This document shows positions 44,514 through 53,620 of a stretch of 64,000 nt of DNA, piece after piece. A program made the translations under genes and the position numbers. The notes beneath the pieces are model-generated. The model saw nothing but the letters and a program-made list of their open reading frames with translations. It was not told the DNA's origin and did not search any database. The DNA comes from Streptomyces sp. A2-16 (GTDB lineage Bacteria; Actinomycetota; Actinomycetes; Streptomycetales; Streptomycetaceae), in assembly GCF_018128905.1 (NCBI RefSeq), contig NZ_CP063808.1:5704001-5768000 (forward strand). The letters run 5' to 3'. Position 1 is the stretch's first letter; the number at the start of each line of letters is the position of its first letter.

Positions 44514-45907
44514 GCCGTGCGTCCCGTCGCCGGGGCCTGGGCCGTCTGGTGGGCCTGGACCAGCACGACCAGCGCGAGCACGCCCCCGGAGACGGCGAGG
44601 ACGAGCTGCCCTGCGTCGGCCGGGCTGCCGCTCGGGAGGGTGGCGAGCGCGAGCACACCCGTCACGGCGGCCAGCCGGTGCCGCACCGACGCGCTCGGTG
44701 CGGCGGCCGCTATCAGGAACAGCCCCCACAGCGCGTACCAGGGGCGGATCGCCGGGCCGAGAGCGGCGACGACGGCGAGGCTCAGGCCAAGGGCGTAGAC
44801 GGGGCGCGGACGCAGCCGCAGCCATATGCAGCCGATGACGGCGACGGCGGTCATGACGCCGAGGGCGTGCCAGAACGGGAGGGCCAGCGGGGCCAGATCG
44901 CTGCCGAGGCGTTCCAGCAGGGCTCCGGTGGCGCGGCCGAGGAGGCTGGTGAGGGCCCAGTTCCCGGACGAGACCGGGGTGTTGAGGGCGCCGATCCAGC
45001 CGTAGCCGGTGCCCGCCACGGCTGTCGCGGCGACAGTGGTGGCGGCTGCCGAGACGGCGGCCGTGAGAACGGCTCTCGGCGGACGGTCACCGGCCCGGAC
45101 GCGCAGCACGACGATCGCCGCGAGCCCCAGCGCGGCGGGGGCCTTGACCAGCGACGCGAGCGTCACCAGTACGGCGCCCAGGATCGGCCACCGGCCCAGC
45201 GCGGCGACCAGGCCGAGGCCGAGCAGACCGAGCATGACGGCGTCGTTGTGGGCGCCGGCGACCAGGTGCAGCAGCACGAGCGGGTTGAGGGCGCCCAGCC
45301 AGAGCGCGGCGGCCGGGTCGGCGCCGCTGTGGCGGGCCAGACGGGGCAGTGCGGTCGCCATGAGGGCCACCCCGAGCAGGGCGACCAGCCGCATCCCGAA
45401 CAGACCGGCGGGGAGTTCACCGCGGGACGCCTTGGCCAGTGCGGAGGCCACGCCGAGGAACACGGGGCCGTACGGGGCGGCCGTATGGCGCCACATGGGG
45501 GCGACCTCGTCGGCGAGGGGGCCGCCGAGCAGGGCGGGGCCGTGGCTGTAGACGTCCAAGTGGGCGTCGGCCATGGCGCCTTGTGCGAGATAGCTGTAGA
45601 CGTCCCGGCTGAACAGGGGCGGGGCGAGCAGCAGCGGGATCGACCAGATGACGAGGACCCCCATCAGCTCGCGGGTTCCGGGCCGCCGCTCGGGGCTGCG
45701 CACCAGACGGCCGAGGAGCAGCCAGGCGGCGATCAGGAGGACGACGCCGAAGTAGGCGCCGACCAGGCCCAGGGCGGCCTGGGGCGAGGACGCGTCCGGC
45801 AGCTCCCGGGCGGGCAGGGCACCGGCCGTCTCACCGCCCAGTGCGAGGAAGGCGGTTCCGGCCAGGCCCAGCGTCCGGCAGCGGCGGAGATCGACGGGGA
45901 AAGCCAT
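44510..45907 (-). CDS. MptB-like alpha-1,6-mannosyltransferase, polyprenyl-phosphomannose-dependent
   Basis: 465 residues from ATG 45907, with GGAG eight bases upstream; GTG 45916 is an alternative. About 12 membrane segments. SRDVYSYLAQGAMADAHLDVYSHGPALL (the periplasmic D-x-YSY loop) and LNPLVLLHLVAGAHNDAVMLGLLGLGLV are characteristic of MptB-type GT-C mannosyltransferases, which extend mannan cores of lipoglycans in actinobacteria. It is coupled to the GT87 gene, so the two may act in succession on one glycan. The gene starts 240 bases from the divergent beta-helix lipoprotein. Confidence 0.85.
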   Translation of the reverse strand: MAFPVDLRRCRTLGLAGTAFLALGGETAGALPARELPDASSPQAALGLVGAYFGVVLLIAAWLLLGRLVRSPERRPGTRELMGVLVIWSIPLLLAPPLFSRDVYSYLAQGAMADAHLDVYSHGPALLGGPLADEVAPMWRHTAAPYGPVFLGVASALAKASRGELPAGLFGMRLVALLGVALMATALPRLARHSGADPAAALWLGALNPLVLLHLVAGAHNDAVMLGLLGLGLVAALGRWPILGAVLVTLASLVKAPAALGLAAIVVLRVRAGDRPPRAVLTAAVSAAATTVAATAVAGTGYGWIGALNTPVSSGNWALTSLLGRATGALLERLGSDLAPLALPFWHALGVMTAVAVIGCIWLRLRPRPVYALGLSLAVVAALGPAIRPWYALWGLFLIAAAAPSASVRHRLAAVTGVLALATLPSGSPADAGQLVLAVSGGVLALVVLVQAHQTAQAPATGRTA

Positions 45908-46146
45908 GGCCAACACTCCGTCAGCGTGTCGACGCGGGGTGGCCGGAAGGCGACGTGCCCCTCTCGGGACGGCGGCGGCTTCGCGACGAGCGCGTGCCGG
46001 GGCGTGCCCGTGGTGCCGTCCAATCAGGCATGTCTTGGGCCGAACTGCGCGTGCTGGCCCGTCGATCGCGGGCCCGCACGTCAGGGTGAGGGTCCGCGGC
46101 TCCCGAGAGGCGGGGCCGTTCGGTCATCGAGCAGACAGGAGCGATG

Positions 46147-47895
46147 ATGCGTCAGCGAAAGCAGCGCACCGAAGTCACCGACTCGATGCGACAGGACAAC
46201 ACACGCAGGGCCGAGCCGGTCGCCGGTCCGTCGCGGCGGGCCGCCGCGGTGGGCATGTGCGCCATGGCGGTGCTGCTGGCCGGATGCACCATGCCCGCCC
46301 CGCACGTCCCCCTGCGGGAGAACGCGCAGGGAGGACGGAACTTCTACGTCAGTCCGCAGGGTGACGACGGCAACGACGGCCGGACCCCACAGTCCGCCTG
46401 GCGCACCCTCCGCCACGCCGACGCCCTGCGGTTCAGGCCGGCCGACCGACTGCGGCTTCAGGGCGGCGCCCGGTTCCGGGGGACGCTGAGCATCGGCCAA
46501 GGAGACGCCGGCGACCCCCGCAGACCCGTGGTGATCGAGTCCTACGGCAAGGGCCGCGCGACGATCCTGGCGAGCGGGTCGCGCGCGATCGAGGTGCACA
46601 ACACGAGCGGTGTCGCCCTGCGCGACCTGGTCGTCGTGGGCGACGCGGCGGCCTACCGGACCCAGGACGGCATCGCCTTCGTCAGCGATCTGCCCGGCGA
46701 CCGGAAGCTGCCGTACGTGCGGGTCTCGGGCGTCGAGGTGAAGAACTTCCGCAACGGCATCCGGCTGCACGGCGGCAAGGAGGCGTCGGGCTTCCGGGAC
46801 GTGCTGATCAGCGACACCTCGCTGCACACCAACCAGGACGCGGGGCTCGTGGCCGACGGCCCCGCCTTCGACGCGGACGCGCCCGCCTACGCGCACGAGG
46901 ACGTGACCGTCTCGGGCGTGACGGCGTTCGACAACGTCGGCGACCCGCAGGCCTCCGAACGCAACACCGGCAGCGGCATCGTCCTGGGCAGCATCCGGCG
47001 CGGCCGGGTCGAGCAGTCGGTCGCCCATGACAACGGGGAGCTCTCCTCGCCGGACGCGATGGAGGGCCCCGAGGGCATCTGGACGTACGACTCGACGCGG
47101 ATGACGCTCCAGAAGAACGTCTCCTACGGCAATCGCACCGGCTCGCGGGTGGACGGCGGCGGGTTCGGCCTGGACAACAACGTGTCCCACTCGGTGATGC
47201 AGTACAACCTGGCCTACGGCAACGACGGCGCCGGCTTCCTCGCCTACTCCGCCGTCGCGAACACCGCCCAGACGGGCAACACGATCCGGTACAACATCAG
47301 CCACGACGACAGCCGCAAGCTCCAGGAGTACGGCGGCATCGTCGCGTTCGGGTCGCGGGTGACGAACCTCGCGATCTACCACAACACCGTGCTGATCACC
47401 GCCAACGGCGCTGTCCGCGCGCCCGCGCTGCGGCTCGAGCCGAGCCTGGGCTCCGTCACCGTGCGCAACAACGTGTTCGTGACGGACGGCCCCCCGATCG
47501 TGGCGTCCCAGAACGCCTTCCTGCCGTCGGACGTGACCATGCAGGGCAACGACTACTACAGCCCGCAGGGCTGGAACCTGCAGTGGGGGGACGGCTCCTT
47601 CACCGATCTGGCCTCCTGGCGCCTGGCGACGGGTCAGGAGACCCTGGGCCAGCGGGCCACCGGTACCGACGTGGATCCCTGTCTCACCCAGGTCCCGCTG
47701 TCCGCGGCCGGACCCAATCTGCACGGCGCCGGTCCGACGCGCGGCGCACTGGCCTCCCAGTGCACCCACACGCTGACCGGTGCCGCCGTGAACCTGCGGA
47801 ACCTGGGCGTGAACCCGGGGCCGATGGACTACTTCGGGGCGCCGCTGAAGGGGTCGCCCGGGGTGGGCGCCGTCCAGCTCGCGCCGGCGGCCTGA
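46147..47895 (+). CDS. right-handed parallel beta-helix lipoprotein
   Basis: 582 residues from ATG 46147, chosen by spacing to AGGAG; ATG 46144 is one codon longer. A lipoprotein signal ends in LLAGC (AAAVGMCAMAVLLAGC). FYVSPQGDDGNDGRTPQSAWRTLRHAD begins a PbH1-type beta-helix domain that runs to about residue 480, with repeated strand turns such as GVALRDLVVVGDAA, VRVSGVEVKNFRNGIRLHGG and NNVSHSVMQYNLAYGNDGAGF. These repeats occur in polysaccharide lyases, epimerases and glycan-binding proteins. No catalytic set is evident. Its position beside polysaccharide genes suggests glycan modification or capture at the cell surface. Its 3' end overlaps the convergent UDP-glucose dehydrogenase gene by 67 bases. 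Confidence 0.85.
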   Translation: MRQRKQRTEVTDSMRQDNTRRAEPVAGPSRRAAAVGMCAMAVLLAGCTMPAPHVPLRENAQGGRNFYVSPQGDDGNDGRTPQSAWRTLRHADALRFRPADRLRLQGGARFRGTLSIGQGDAGDPRRPVVIESYGKGRATILASGSRAIEVHNTSGVALRDLVVVGDAAAYRTQDGIAFVSDLPGDRKLPYVRVSGVEVKNFRNGIRLHGGKEASGFRDVLISDTSLHTNQDAGLVADGPAFDADAPAYAHEDVTVSGVTAFDNVGDPQASERNTGSGIVLGSIRRGRVEQSVAHDNGELSSPDAMEGPEGIWTYDSTRMTLQKNVSYGNRTGSRVDGGGFGLDNNVSHSVMQYNLAYGNDGAGFLAYSAVANTAQTGNTIRYNISHDDSRKLQEYGGIVAFGSRVTNLAIYHNTVLITANGAVRAPALRLEPSLGSVTVRNNVFVTDGPPIVASQNAFLPSDVTMQGNDYYSPQGWNLQWGDGSFTDLASWRLATGQETLGQRATGTDVDPCLTQVPLSAAGPNLHGAGPTRGALASQCTHTLTGAAVNLRNLGVNPGPMDYFGAPLKGSPGVGAVQLAPAA

Positions 47896-49256
47896 GGGAT
47901 CGTCACCCGCAGGGCGTCACCCGAGCCGGGCTGCGGCACGTGCGCGGGGCGGCCCAGGGAGCGCACGTTCCAGCCGGCCGCCCGCCAGAGCGCGGGGTCC
48001 AGGGCGTTGCGCGCGTCGATCAGGCGCGGCGCCCGGACCACTTCGGCCAGCTTCACCGGGTCGAGGTCGCGGTAGTGGCGCCACTCCGTCAGGTGCAGCA
48101 CCAGGTCGGCGTCCCGGCACGCCTCCATGGCGTCCGTGCAGTACGTCGGCCCGGGCAGGGCGGTCCGCGCGTTGTCGAGGCCCTCGGGGTCGTGGACGAG
48201 GACTTCGGCGCCCTCGGCGGCGATCTCCGCGGTGACGGCGAGCGCCGGTGAGTCGCGCACGTCGTCGCTGTCGGGCTTGAAGGTGGCGCCCAGCACCGCG
48301 ACCCGTCGTCCGGCGAACGAGCCGCCCAGGAGGTGACGGGCGAGCTCGACGGTCCGCCGTCGCTGGCGGTGGTTGATCCGGTCGACCTGGTGCAGGAAGG
48401 ACACCGCCTCCCCCACCTGGAGTTCCTCGGCCCGGGCGAGGAAGGCACGGATGTCCTTGGGCAGGCAGCCGCCGCCGAAGCCGAGCCCGGCGGACAGGAA
48501 CCGGCGCCCGATGCGCACGTCGTGGCCGAGGGCCTCGGCGAGGGTCACCACGTCGGCGCCGGAGGCGTCGCAGACCTCCGCCATGGCGTTGATGAAGGAG
48601 ATCTTCGTCGCCAGGAAGGAGTTGGCGGCGACCTTGACCAGTTCCGCGGTGGCGGGATCGGTGCTGACGTAGGCGACCCCGGCGCGCAGCATCGTGTCGT
48701 AGACGGCGCGCAGCAGCTGGTCGGCGCGGGGCGAGGTGACGCCCGCGACGAGCCGGTCGGGGTGCAGGGTGTCCTGGACGGCGTAGCCCTCGCGCAGGAA
48801 CTCCGGGTTCCAGGCGACCTCGGCGTCGACGCCGGGCCGCAGGCGCGCCCCCACCCTGCGGCTCAGCGCGCGGGTGGTGCCCACCGGCACGGTCGACTTG
48901 CCGACGATGAGGCCGTCGCGCGTCAGGAGCGCTGCCAGGCCGTCGACGACCGCCTCGACGTGGCTCAGGTCGGCGGCGAGGGAGTCGGGGCGCTGGGGGG
49001 TGCCGACGCACACGAAGTGCAGGTCGGCGAAGTCGGCCGCCTCCTGCAAAGAGGTGGTGAAGCGCAGCCGCCCGTTCTCCGTGTTCCTGGTGAGGATCTC
49101 GGGCAGGCCGGGTTCGTAGAAGGGCGCCCGGCCTGCCGCGAGTGCCTCGATCTTCCTGGAGTCGGTGTCGACGCCGAGTACGTCGTGTCCGATGTCAGCC
49201 ATGCACGCGGCGTGCACGGCTCCGAGGTAGCCGGTACCGATGACGGTCAACCGCAT
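47829..49256 (-). CDS. UDP-glucose 6-dehydrogenase
   Basis: 475 residues. NAD-binding VIGTGYLGAVHAACMAD (5-21), ETSTVPVGTT-type GKSTVPVGTTRALSRR, WNPEFLREG, and the catalytic Cys264 in GFGGGCLPKDIRAFL, followed by NHRQRRRTVELARHLL and the C-terminal nucleotide-sugar domain AVLGATFKPDSDDVRDSPAL. It oxidises UDP-glucose to UDP-glucuronate, the substrate for the UDP-xylose synthase two genes upstream. It is the last gene of the collinear unit UXS-GT2-GalE-UGDH. The C-terminus after ~435 is a Pro/Ala-rich tail that overlaps the lipoprotein gene. Confidence 0.95.
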   Translation of the reverse strand: MRLTVIGTGYLGAVHAACMADIGHDVLGVDTDSRKIEALAAGRAPFYEPGLPEILTRNTENGRLRFTTSLQEAADFADLHFVCVGTPQRPDSLAADLSHVEAVVDGLAALLTRDGLIVGKSTVPVGTTRALSRRVGARLRPGVDAEVAWNPEFLREGYAVQDTLHPDRLVAGVTSPRADQLLRAVYDTMLRAGVAYVSTDPATAELVKVAANSFLATKISFINAMAEVCDASGADVVTLAEALGHDVRIGRRFLSAGLGFGGGCLPKDIRAFLARAEELQVGEAVSFLHQVDRINHRQRRRTVELARHLLGGSFAGRRVAVLGATFKPDSDDVRDSPALAVTAEIAAEGAEVLVHDPEGLDNARTALPGPTYCTDAMEACRDADLVLHLTEWRHYRDLDPVKLAEVVRAPRLIDARNALDPALWRAAGWNVRSLGRPAHVPQPGSGDALRVTIPQAAGASWTAPTPGDPFSGAPK

Positions 49257-49295
49257 GAACGTTCTCCTGTCTGGGGGCCGCCGACGTCGACGGGG

Positions 49296-50318
49296 TCAGG
49301 GGGCATAGCCGTGGGGATTGAGTTCCTGGAACCGCCAGGCGTCCCGGCACATGGCGGCGAGATCGCGTGTGGTGGTCCAGTTCCAGGCCGCGGCCACCGC
49401 GCTCGCGTCGGCGACGAGTTCGGCGACGTCGCCGGGTCTGCGGTCGACGATCCGGTGGGGGATGTCCCGGCCGCTCGCCTCGCCGAACGCGGCGACCAGT
49501 TCGAGCACCGAGGTGCCGACGCCCGTGCCGAGGTTGAACACCCGCATGCCCGTGTCGTCGTCCAGGTGCTCGACGGCCACCCGGTGTCCCTCGGCGACGT
49601 CCATGACGTGGATGTAGTCCCGGACCCCGGTGCCGTCGGGCGTGGGGTAGTCGTCGCCGAAGACGCTGAGTTGCTCGCGTCGGCCGACGGCGACCTGGGC
49701 GACGTACGGCATCACGTTGTTGGGGACGCCACGCGGGTCCTCGCCGAGGAGGCCGTCGGGGTGGGCTCCGACAGGGTTGAAGTAGCGCAGGGCGAGGACC
49801 TTCATGTCTGTCAGGTGGGCACACACGTCCGCGAGGACCTGCTCGCACATCAGCTTGGTGCGCGCGTAGGGATTGGTGGGCGCGACCGGGCTCAGCTCGG
49901 TCAGGGGCACGGTCCGCGCGTCGCCGTAGACGGAGCACGAGGAGGAGAAGACCAGCCGGTGGACGCCGTGCTCGCGCATGACGGACAGCAGGGCGCAGGT
50001 ACCGCCGACGTTGGTGTCGTAGTACTCGACGGGCAGCGCCACCGACTCTCCGACCGCCTTGTGCGCCGCGAAGTGGATGACGGCGTCCACCTGGTGGGCG
50101 GCGAACACCTCGCCGAGGGCCTGCCGGTCGCGTACGTCGACCTGGTAGGAGGCGGTGAGGGGGCGTCCGGCCGTCTTGGCGATGCGGTCCAGGGCCTGGG
50201 GGGAGCTGTTGACGTGGTTGTCGACGACGACGACTTCGTAGCCGTGGGTGAGCAGTTCGACGCAGGTGTGGCTGCCGATGAAGCCTGCGCCGCCGGTCAC
50301 CAGGACCGTTTCGGGCAT
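49296..50318 (-). CDS. galE: UDP-glucose 4-epimerase
   Basis: 340 residues. Extended SDR: VTGGAGFIGSHTCVEL (7-22) binds NAD, SSSCSVYGD (125-133) carries the catalytic Ser and Tyr151/Lys155 form YxxxK in YARTK. ALRYFNPVGAHPDGLLGEDP and VRDYIHVMDVAEGH are characteristic of GalE. It interconverts UDP-glucose and UDP-galactose in the cytoplasm. It lies between the GT2 gene and the UDP-glucose dehydrogenase gene, where it would feed UDP-galactose into polysaccharide synthesis. The intergenic gaps are 60 and 39 bases. Confidence 0.94.
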   Translation of the reverse strand: MPETVLVTGGAGFIGSHTCVELLTHGYEVVVVDNHVNSSPQALDRIAKTAGRPLTASYQVDVRDRQALGEVFAAHQVDAVIHFAAHKAVGESVALPVEYYDTNVGGTCALLSVMREHGVHRLVFSSSCSVYGDARTVPLTELSPVAPTNPYARTKLMCEQVLADVCAHLTDMKVLALRYFNPVGAHPDGLLGEDPRGVPNNVMPYVAQVAVGRREQLSVFGDDYPTPDGTGVRDYIHVMDVAEGHRVAVEHLDDDTGMRVFNLGTGVGTSVLELVAAFGEASGRDIPHRIVDRRPGDVAELVADASAVAAAWNWTTTRDLAAMCRDAWRFQELNPHGYAP

Positions 50319-50378
50319 GGGGTACCTCGTCCTTCTGGTTCGTCGGATCGCCGGTTCGGGTCCGGCGGGGCCGCGGCG

Positions 50379-52250
50379 TCAGCTCGCGAGGAATCCGCGC
50401 AGGTAGGTGGGGAACAGCATCAGGGCCCACGCCAGCGGTACGAGGGCGACGAGGCCCGCGGTCAGCGGCAGGGCGGCGGTCCGCAGGGCGCGGTGCACAC
50501 GGACGCCCGCCGATCTGGCGGTCTCCCGGATGTGCAGGACGCCGACGGCGAGGGTCACCAGCGCGTAGGACAGGGAACCGAGCAGGCACAGGAACACATA
50601 GCCGACGGCGGGGCCGGTGAGCTGGCCGACCACGGCGGCTCCGGAGAGCACGAGGGTGATCAGGAGGTAGGGCAGCATCAGGCGCAGCGGCAGGGGCTCC
50701 ATGCCGTCGCGGACCTTGGGCGTCACCTTGAAGACGACCTTCCTCGGCCGCACCCGCTGCACCAGCGCGGCCGCGGCTCCCCAGGCCACGTAGGGCCAGC
50801 GGGTGAGTGCGAAGAGCCAGCCCTCCCAGCTCAGCAGCGGTGCGTCGACGGGCCGCAGCAGGCCGCGCCGTCGCAGCACCCGGGTGAGCAGCACCAGGAA
50901 GAGCGACATGGCCCAGAAGTGCAGCAGGAAGGCGCCGTAGTTGACGTCGATCCACGGGCGGCCGGTGACCGCGGCGACGGGGGGCAGCAGCAGGCCGGCG
51001 GTCGTCGTCAGCGCCAGCAGCGGATAGTAGGAGAGGGCGAACGCGAACCGGACGCGCAGCCGGCCGGGCATGCGGCGCAGGTGCTTGGGGAGCATGCCCA
51101 GCAGCATGAACACCAGGCTGCGTGACCACTGGAACTCCTGCGTCACCATGGCGGCGAAGGTGATCGGGCCGTCTCCGTGGGCCTCGGCGTCGATGGCGAA
51201 GGCCCCGTGCCAGCCCGCCGAGTTCAGCAGGAACGTCGTCGAGAAGTCCTCGGCGAGTTCGGGCCCGAGGCCGCCGATGTCCTGGAGGGCCCGGGTCCGC
51301 ACGGCGTAGTGGGAGCCGATGCACAGCGGTGCCAGGCCGTCGGAGTGGCCTAGCTGCATGGGTCCGTGGAAAGTGGCCTCGCGGTGCAGCCGACCGCGGG
51401 CCGACCACGAGGTGCGGGCGTTGGCGTCGCACACACTGGGGGCGGCGACGTAGCCGACGGCCGGGTCGGCGAAGGGCCGGACCATCTCGCCGAGGTAGCG
51501 GGGGTGGGGCACGTGGTCGACGTCGAGCTGGACGACCACGTCGTACTCGCAGTAGCCCCAGTGGTCGTAGAAGTGCGCGAGGTTGCCCTCCTTGCACCGG
51601 GTGCGGCGGGGCCAGGCGTCGCGGTGGTACGCCGGGACGCCGCGGCGGCAGGAGACGCGCACCGCGTTGGACTCGCACCAGTCCAGGATCTCCTCGGTGG
51701 GGTCCTCGTCGCACAGCCACACGTCGTAGGGGTGCGGGAAGTCCTGGCGCAGCATCGCCGTGAGCGTGGTGCGGGCGACGGCCCAGGGTTCGGACGGGGC
51801 GCGGGTCACCACGAAGGCGGTGGGCAGCCTCGGCACGTCGACGGCGGGGTTGAAGACGCGCAGCCGCATCATCACGAGGACGAAGTACAGCGGCAGCACG
51901 GACAGGTACAGCAGGAGTGCGCTGTTCAGCGCGAAGCCCGCCCAGCCGATCCGGTGTTCGGGGCGCAGCCACCACTCCCAGAAGACGACGAGCGCGGTCC
52001 ACCAGCACACCGCGAGCAGGGACACCTTCATCTGGTCGAGGCGGCCAAGGCGGGGAACCCAGGAGGTGGGGCCGGGTGTGAGCTTTCTGCGCGGCCTGCC
52101 GAAGACCGGCCCGTCGGCCGGCGCGTCGACGACGTTGCCCGCCGAGAGACGCCGCAGGTGGGTTCGCAGCATCGCGTCGTCGGTGCCCGGCAGGTGCCGG
52201 CCGGCTTCGAGGGCGGCGGCGCGCCCGCGGCCGTGGTCCGTCTGGGTCAC
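50379..52250 (-). CDS. cellulose-synthase-like family 2 glycosyltransferase (membrane polysaccharide synthase)
   Basis: 623 residues from GTG 52250, overlapping the stop of the UXS gene (GTGA). Two N-terminal membrane segments (about 76-96, 103-128) precede the GT-A domain (about 145-380): WLCDEDPTEEI (180-190), QLDVDHVPHP (D,xD-type, 241-250), LAEDFST (332-338) and QEFQWSRS (371-378), matching the D,D,D,Q(Q/R)xRW order of processive synthases. At least five more TM segments follow. This class makes and exports linear beta-glycans. The Q/R-xRW motif is altered to QWSRS, so the product is hard to guess. Location among nucleotide-sugar genes makes it the likely polymerase of the locus. Confidence 0.9.
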   Translation of the reverse strand: MTQTDHGRGRAAALEAGRHLPGTDDAMLRTHLRRLSAGNVVDAPADGPVFGRPRRKLTPGPTSWVPRLGRLDQMKVSLLAVCWWTALVVFWEWWLRPEHRIGWAGFALNSALLLYLSVLPLYFVLVMMRLRVFNPAVDVPRLPTAFVVTRAPSEPWAVARTTLTAMLRQDFPHPYDVWLCDEDPTEEILDWCESNAVRVSCRRGVPAYHRDAWPRRTRCKEGNLAHFYDHWGYCEYDVVVQLDVDHVPHPRYLGEMVRPFADPAVGYVAAPSVCDANARTSWSARGRLHREATFHGPMQLGHSDGLAPLCIGSHYAVRTRALQDIGGLGPELAEDFSTTFLLNSAGWHGAFAIDAEAHGDGPITFAAMVTQEFQWSRSLVFMLLGMLPKHLRRMPGRLRVRFAFALSYYPLLALTTTAGLLLPPVAAVTGRPWIDVNYGAFLLHFWAMSLFLVLLTRVLRRRGLLRPVDAPLLSWEGWLFALTRWPYVAWGAAAALVQRVRPRKVVFKVTPKVRDGMEPLPLRLMLPYLLITLVLSGAAVVGQLTGPAVGYVFLCLLGSLSYALVTLAVGVLHIRETARSAGVRVHRALRTAALPLTAGLVALVPLAWALMLFPTYLRGFLAS

Positions 52251-53275
52251 GACGCGACGGGGGTCGCGCCGACCGAGCGGGGCTCGGCGGTGACGAGGCC
52301 GTCCTGTTGTCCGCCCCGGATCGCGCAGAGCGCGGCGGCGATGTCGTCGGGGCGGGCGGCGAACCACTCCACGGTGCGGCGCAGTCCGTCCTCGATGGCG
52401 ACCTCGGGCTTCCAGCCCAGGCGTTGTGCCGCCCGGGTGATCACGGGTCTGCGTCGGGTGGGGTCGTCGACCGGCAGTTCGTGGAACTGGATCTCGGCCT
52501 TTGCCCCCGTCAGGCCCAGGACCATTTCGGCGAGTTGCAGAACCGTCAGTTCCACGGGGTTTCCGAGATTCACCGGTCCGGGTTCGTCGTGGTCGAGCAT
52601 GGCGACGATTCCGCGCACGAGGTCGTCGACGTAGCAGAAACTGCGGGTCTGCTTTCCGTCGCCGTAGACGGTCAGTGGTTCTCCGGCGAGCGCCTGGACG
52701 ACGAAGCTGGAGACGACCCGGCCGTCGTGCGGACGCATGCGTGGGCCATAGGTGTTGAAGATCCTCATGATTCCGGTGTTCGTTCCGCGCTTCGTCCGGT
52801 AGGCCTGGGTCAGCGCCTCGGAGAACCTTTTCGCCTCGTCGTAGACGGAGCGCGGGCCGACGGGGTTCACATGCCCCCAGTACGTCTCTTCCTGGGGGTG
52901 CACTTCGGGGTCGCCGTACACCTCGCTCGTGGAGGCGAGGACGAAGCGGGCGTCGTGGTGTGCCGCGAGACGCAGCGCGTTCTCCGTGCCGCGGCTGCCC
53001 ACGGCGAGCGTCTCCAGGGGCCGCGCGAGGTAGTCGGGGGGCGAGGCGGGGCTGGCCAGGTGGGCCACCGCGTCGACGGGGCCGGCCACCTCGACCGACC
53101 GGCTGACGTCGCAGCGGACGAGTTCGAAGGCGGGATTCCCGATGAAGGGAGCGATGTTGGCGGGGTCGCCGGTCGAGAAGTCGTCGAGGCAGACGACTTC
53201 GTCGCCGCGCCTCAGAAGTGCTTCGCACAGATGCGAGCCGAGAAAACCGCCGCCACCTGTCACGGCCACACGCAT
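52247..53275 (-). CDS. UDP-glucuronate decarboxylase (UDP-xylose synthase)
   Basis: 342 residues from ATG 53275, with AGGAG six bases upstream. Extended SDR: VTGGGGFLGSHLCEAL (5-20) for NAD, ASTSEVYGDP (114-123) with the catalytic Glu118, and YWGHVNPVGPRSVYDEAKR (132-150), the near-diagnostic UXS sequence with Tyr145/Lys149. RIFNTYGPRMRPHDGRVVSSFV and RSFCYVDDLVRGIV also match. It decarboxylates UDP-glucuronate to UDP-xylose. UDP-glucuronate would come from the dehydrogenase at the end of the same unit. It is the first gene of the polysaccharide operon. Confidence 0.93.
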   Translation of the reverse strand: MRVAVTGGGGFLGSHLCEALLRRGDEVVCLDDFSTGDPANIAPFIGNPAFELVRCDVSRSVEVAGPVDAVAHLASPASPPDYLARPLETLAVGSRGTENALRLAAHHDARFVLASTSEVYGDPEVHPQEETYWGHVNPVGPRSVYDEAKRFSEALTQAYRTKRGTNTGIMRIFNTYGPRMRPHDGRVVSSFVVQALAGEPLTVYGDGKQTRSFCYVDDLVRGIVAMLDHDEPGPVNLGNPVELTVLQLAEMVLGLTGAKAEIQFHELPVDDPTRRRPVITRAAQRLGWKPEVAIEDGLRRTVEWFAARPDDIAAALCAIRGGQQDGLVTAEPRSVGATPVAS

Positions 53276-53620
53276 GAATTCTCCTGTATTAACCGAAGGA
53301 TTCCATCGCTCCGCCCGGCGCGGGAGTGCAAAGGGAGAATTCACCAGGACAGGAGACGGAGACGGCCTGTTGTCGAAGGCCGCGAATTCAGCATATGAGC
53401 GTTGATAGCACTTTCTGGATAATGGCGAGGCGGGCTGCGCCGACCAGCCGGTACCCACGGGGGGACGGAGCAGCGTGTGACCCCGCCGTCTCCGGGCTCC
53501 GGCGGTCGGGGCGCGCCGGTGACGCTTCATCCCTGGGTGTGACAGCACCCCGCGTGTCGGCCCGGTGCGACACGCCCGGAGACCGCATGACGCGAGGTGC
53601 CGTCGTGCGAACGGCCCGCG
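53276..53620. promoter_or_regulatory. intergenic region upstream of the polysaccharide operon
   Basis: 345 bases between the UXS start and the aspartase stop, both on the minus strand, with no supported gene. The stretch 53385-53435 is markedly AT-richer (ATTCAGCATATGAGCG, then TTGATAGCACTTTCTGGATA) and is the best place for the operon promoter, giving a leader of about 110 bases. I cannot fix -10 and -35 elements with confidence. Confidence 0.4.

Noticed and set aside
41920-44658. long minus-strand frame opposing iclR and dacA
   Set aside because: Spans two real genes on the other strand and part of GT87; repetitive Arg/Gly/Ala composition.
48333-51125. 930-codon plus-strand frame over UGDH, GalE and GT2
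   Set aside because: It crosses three well-supported genes and has no family motif; very low complexity.
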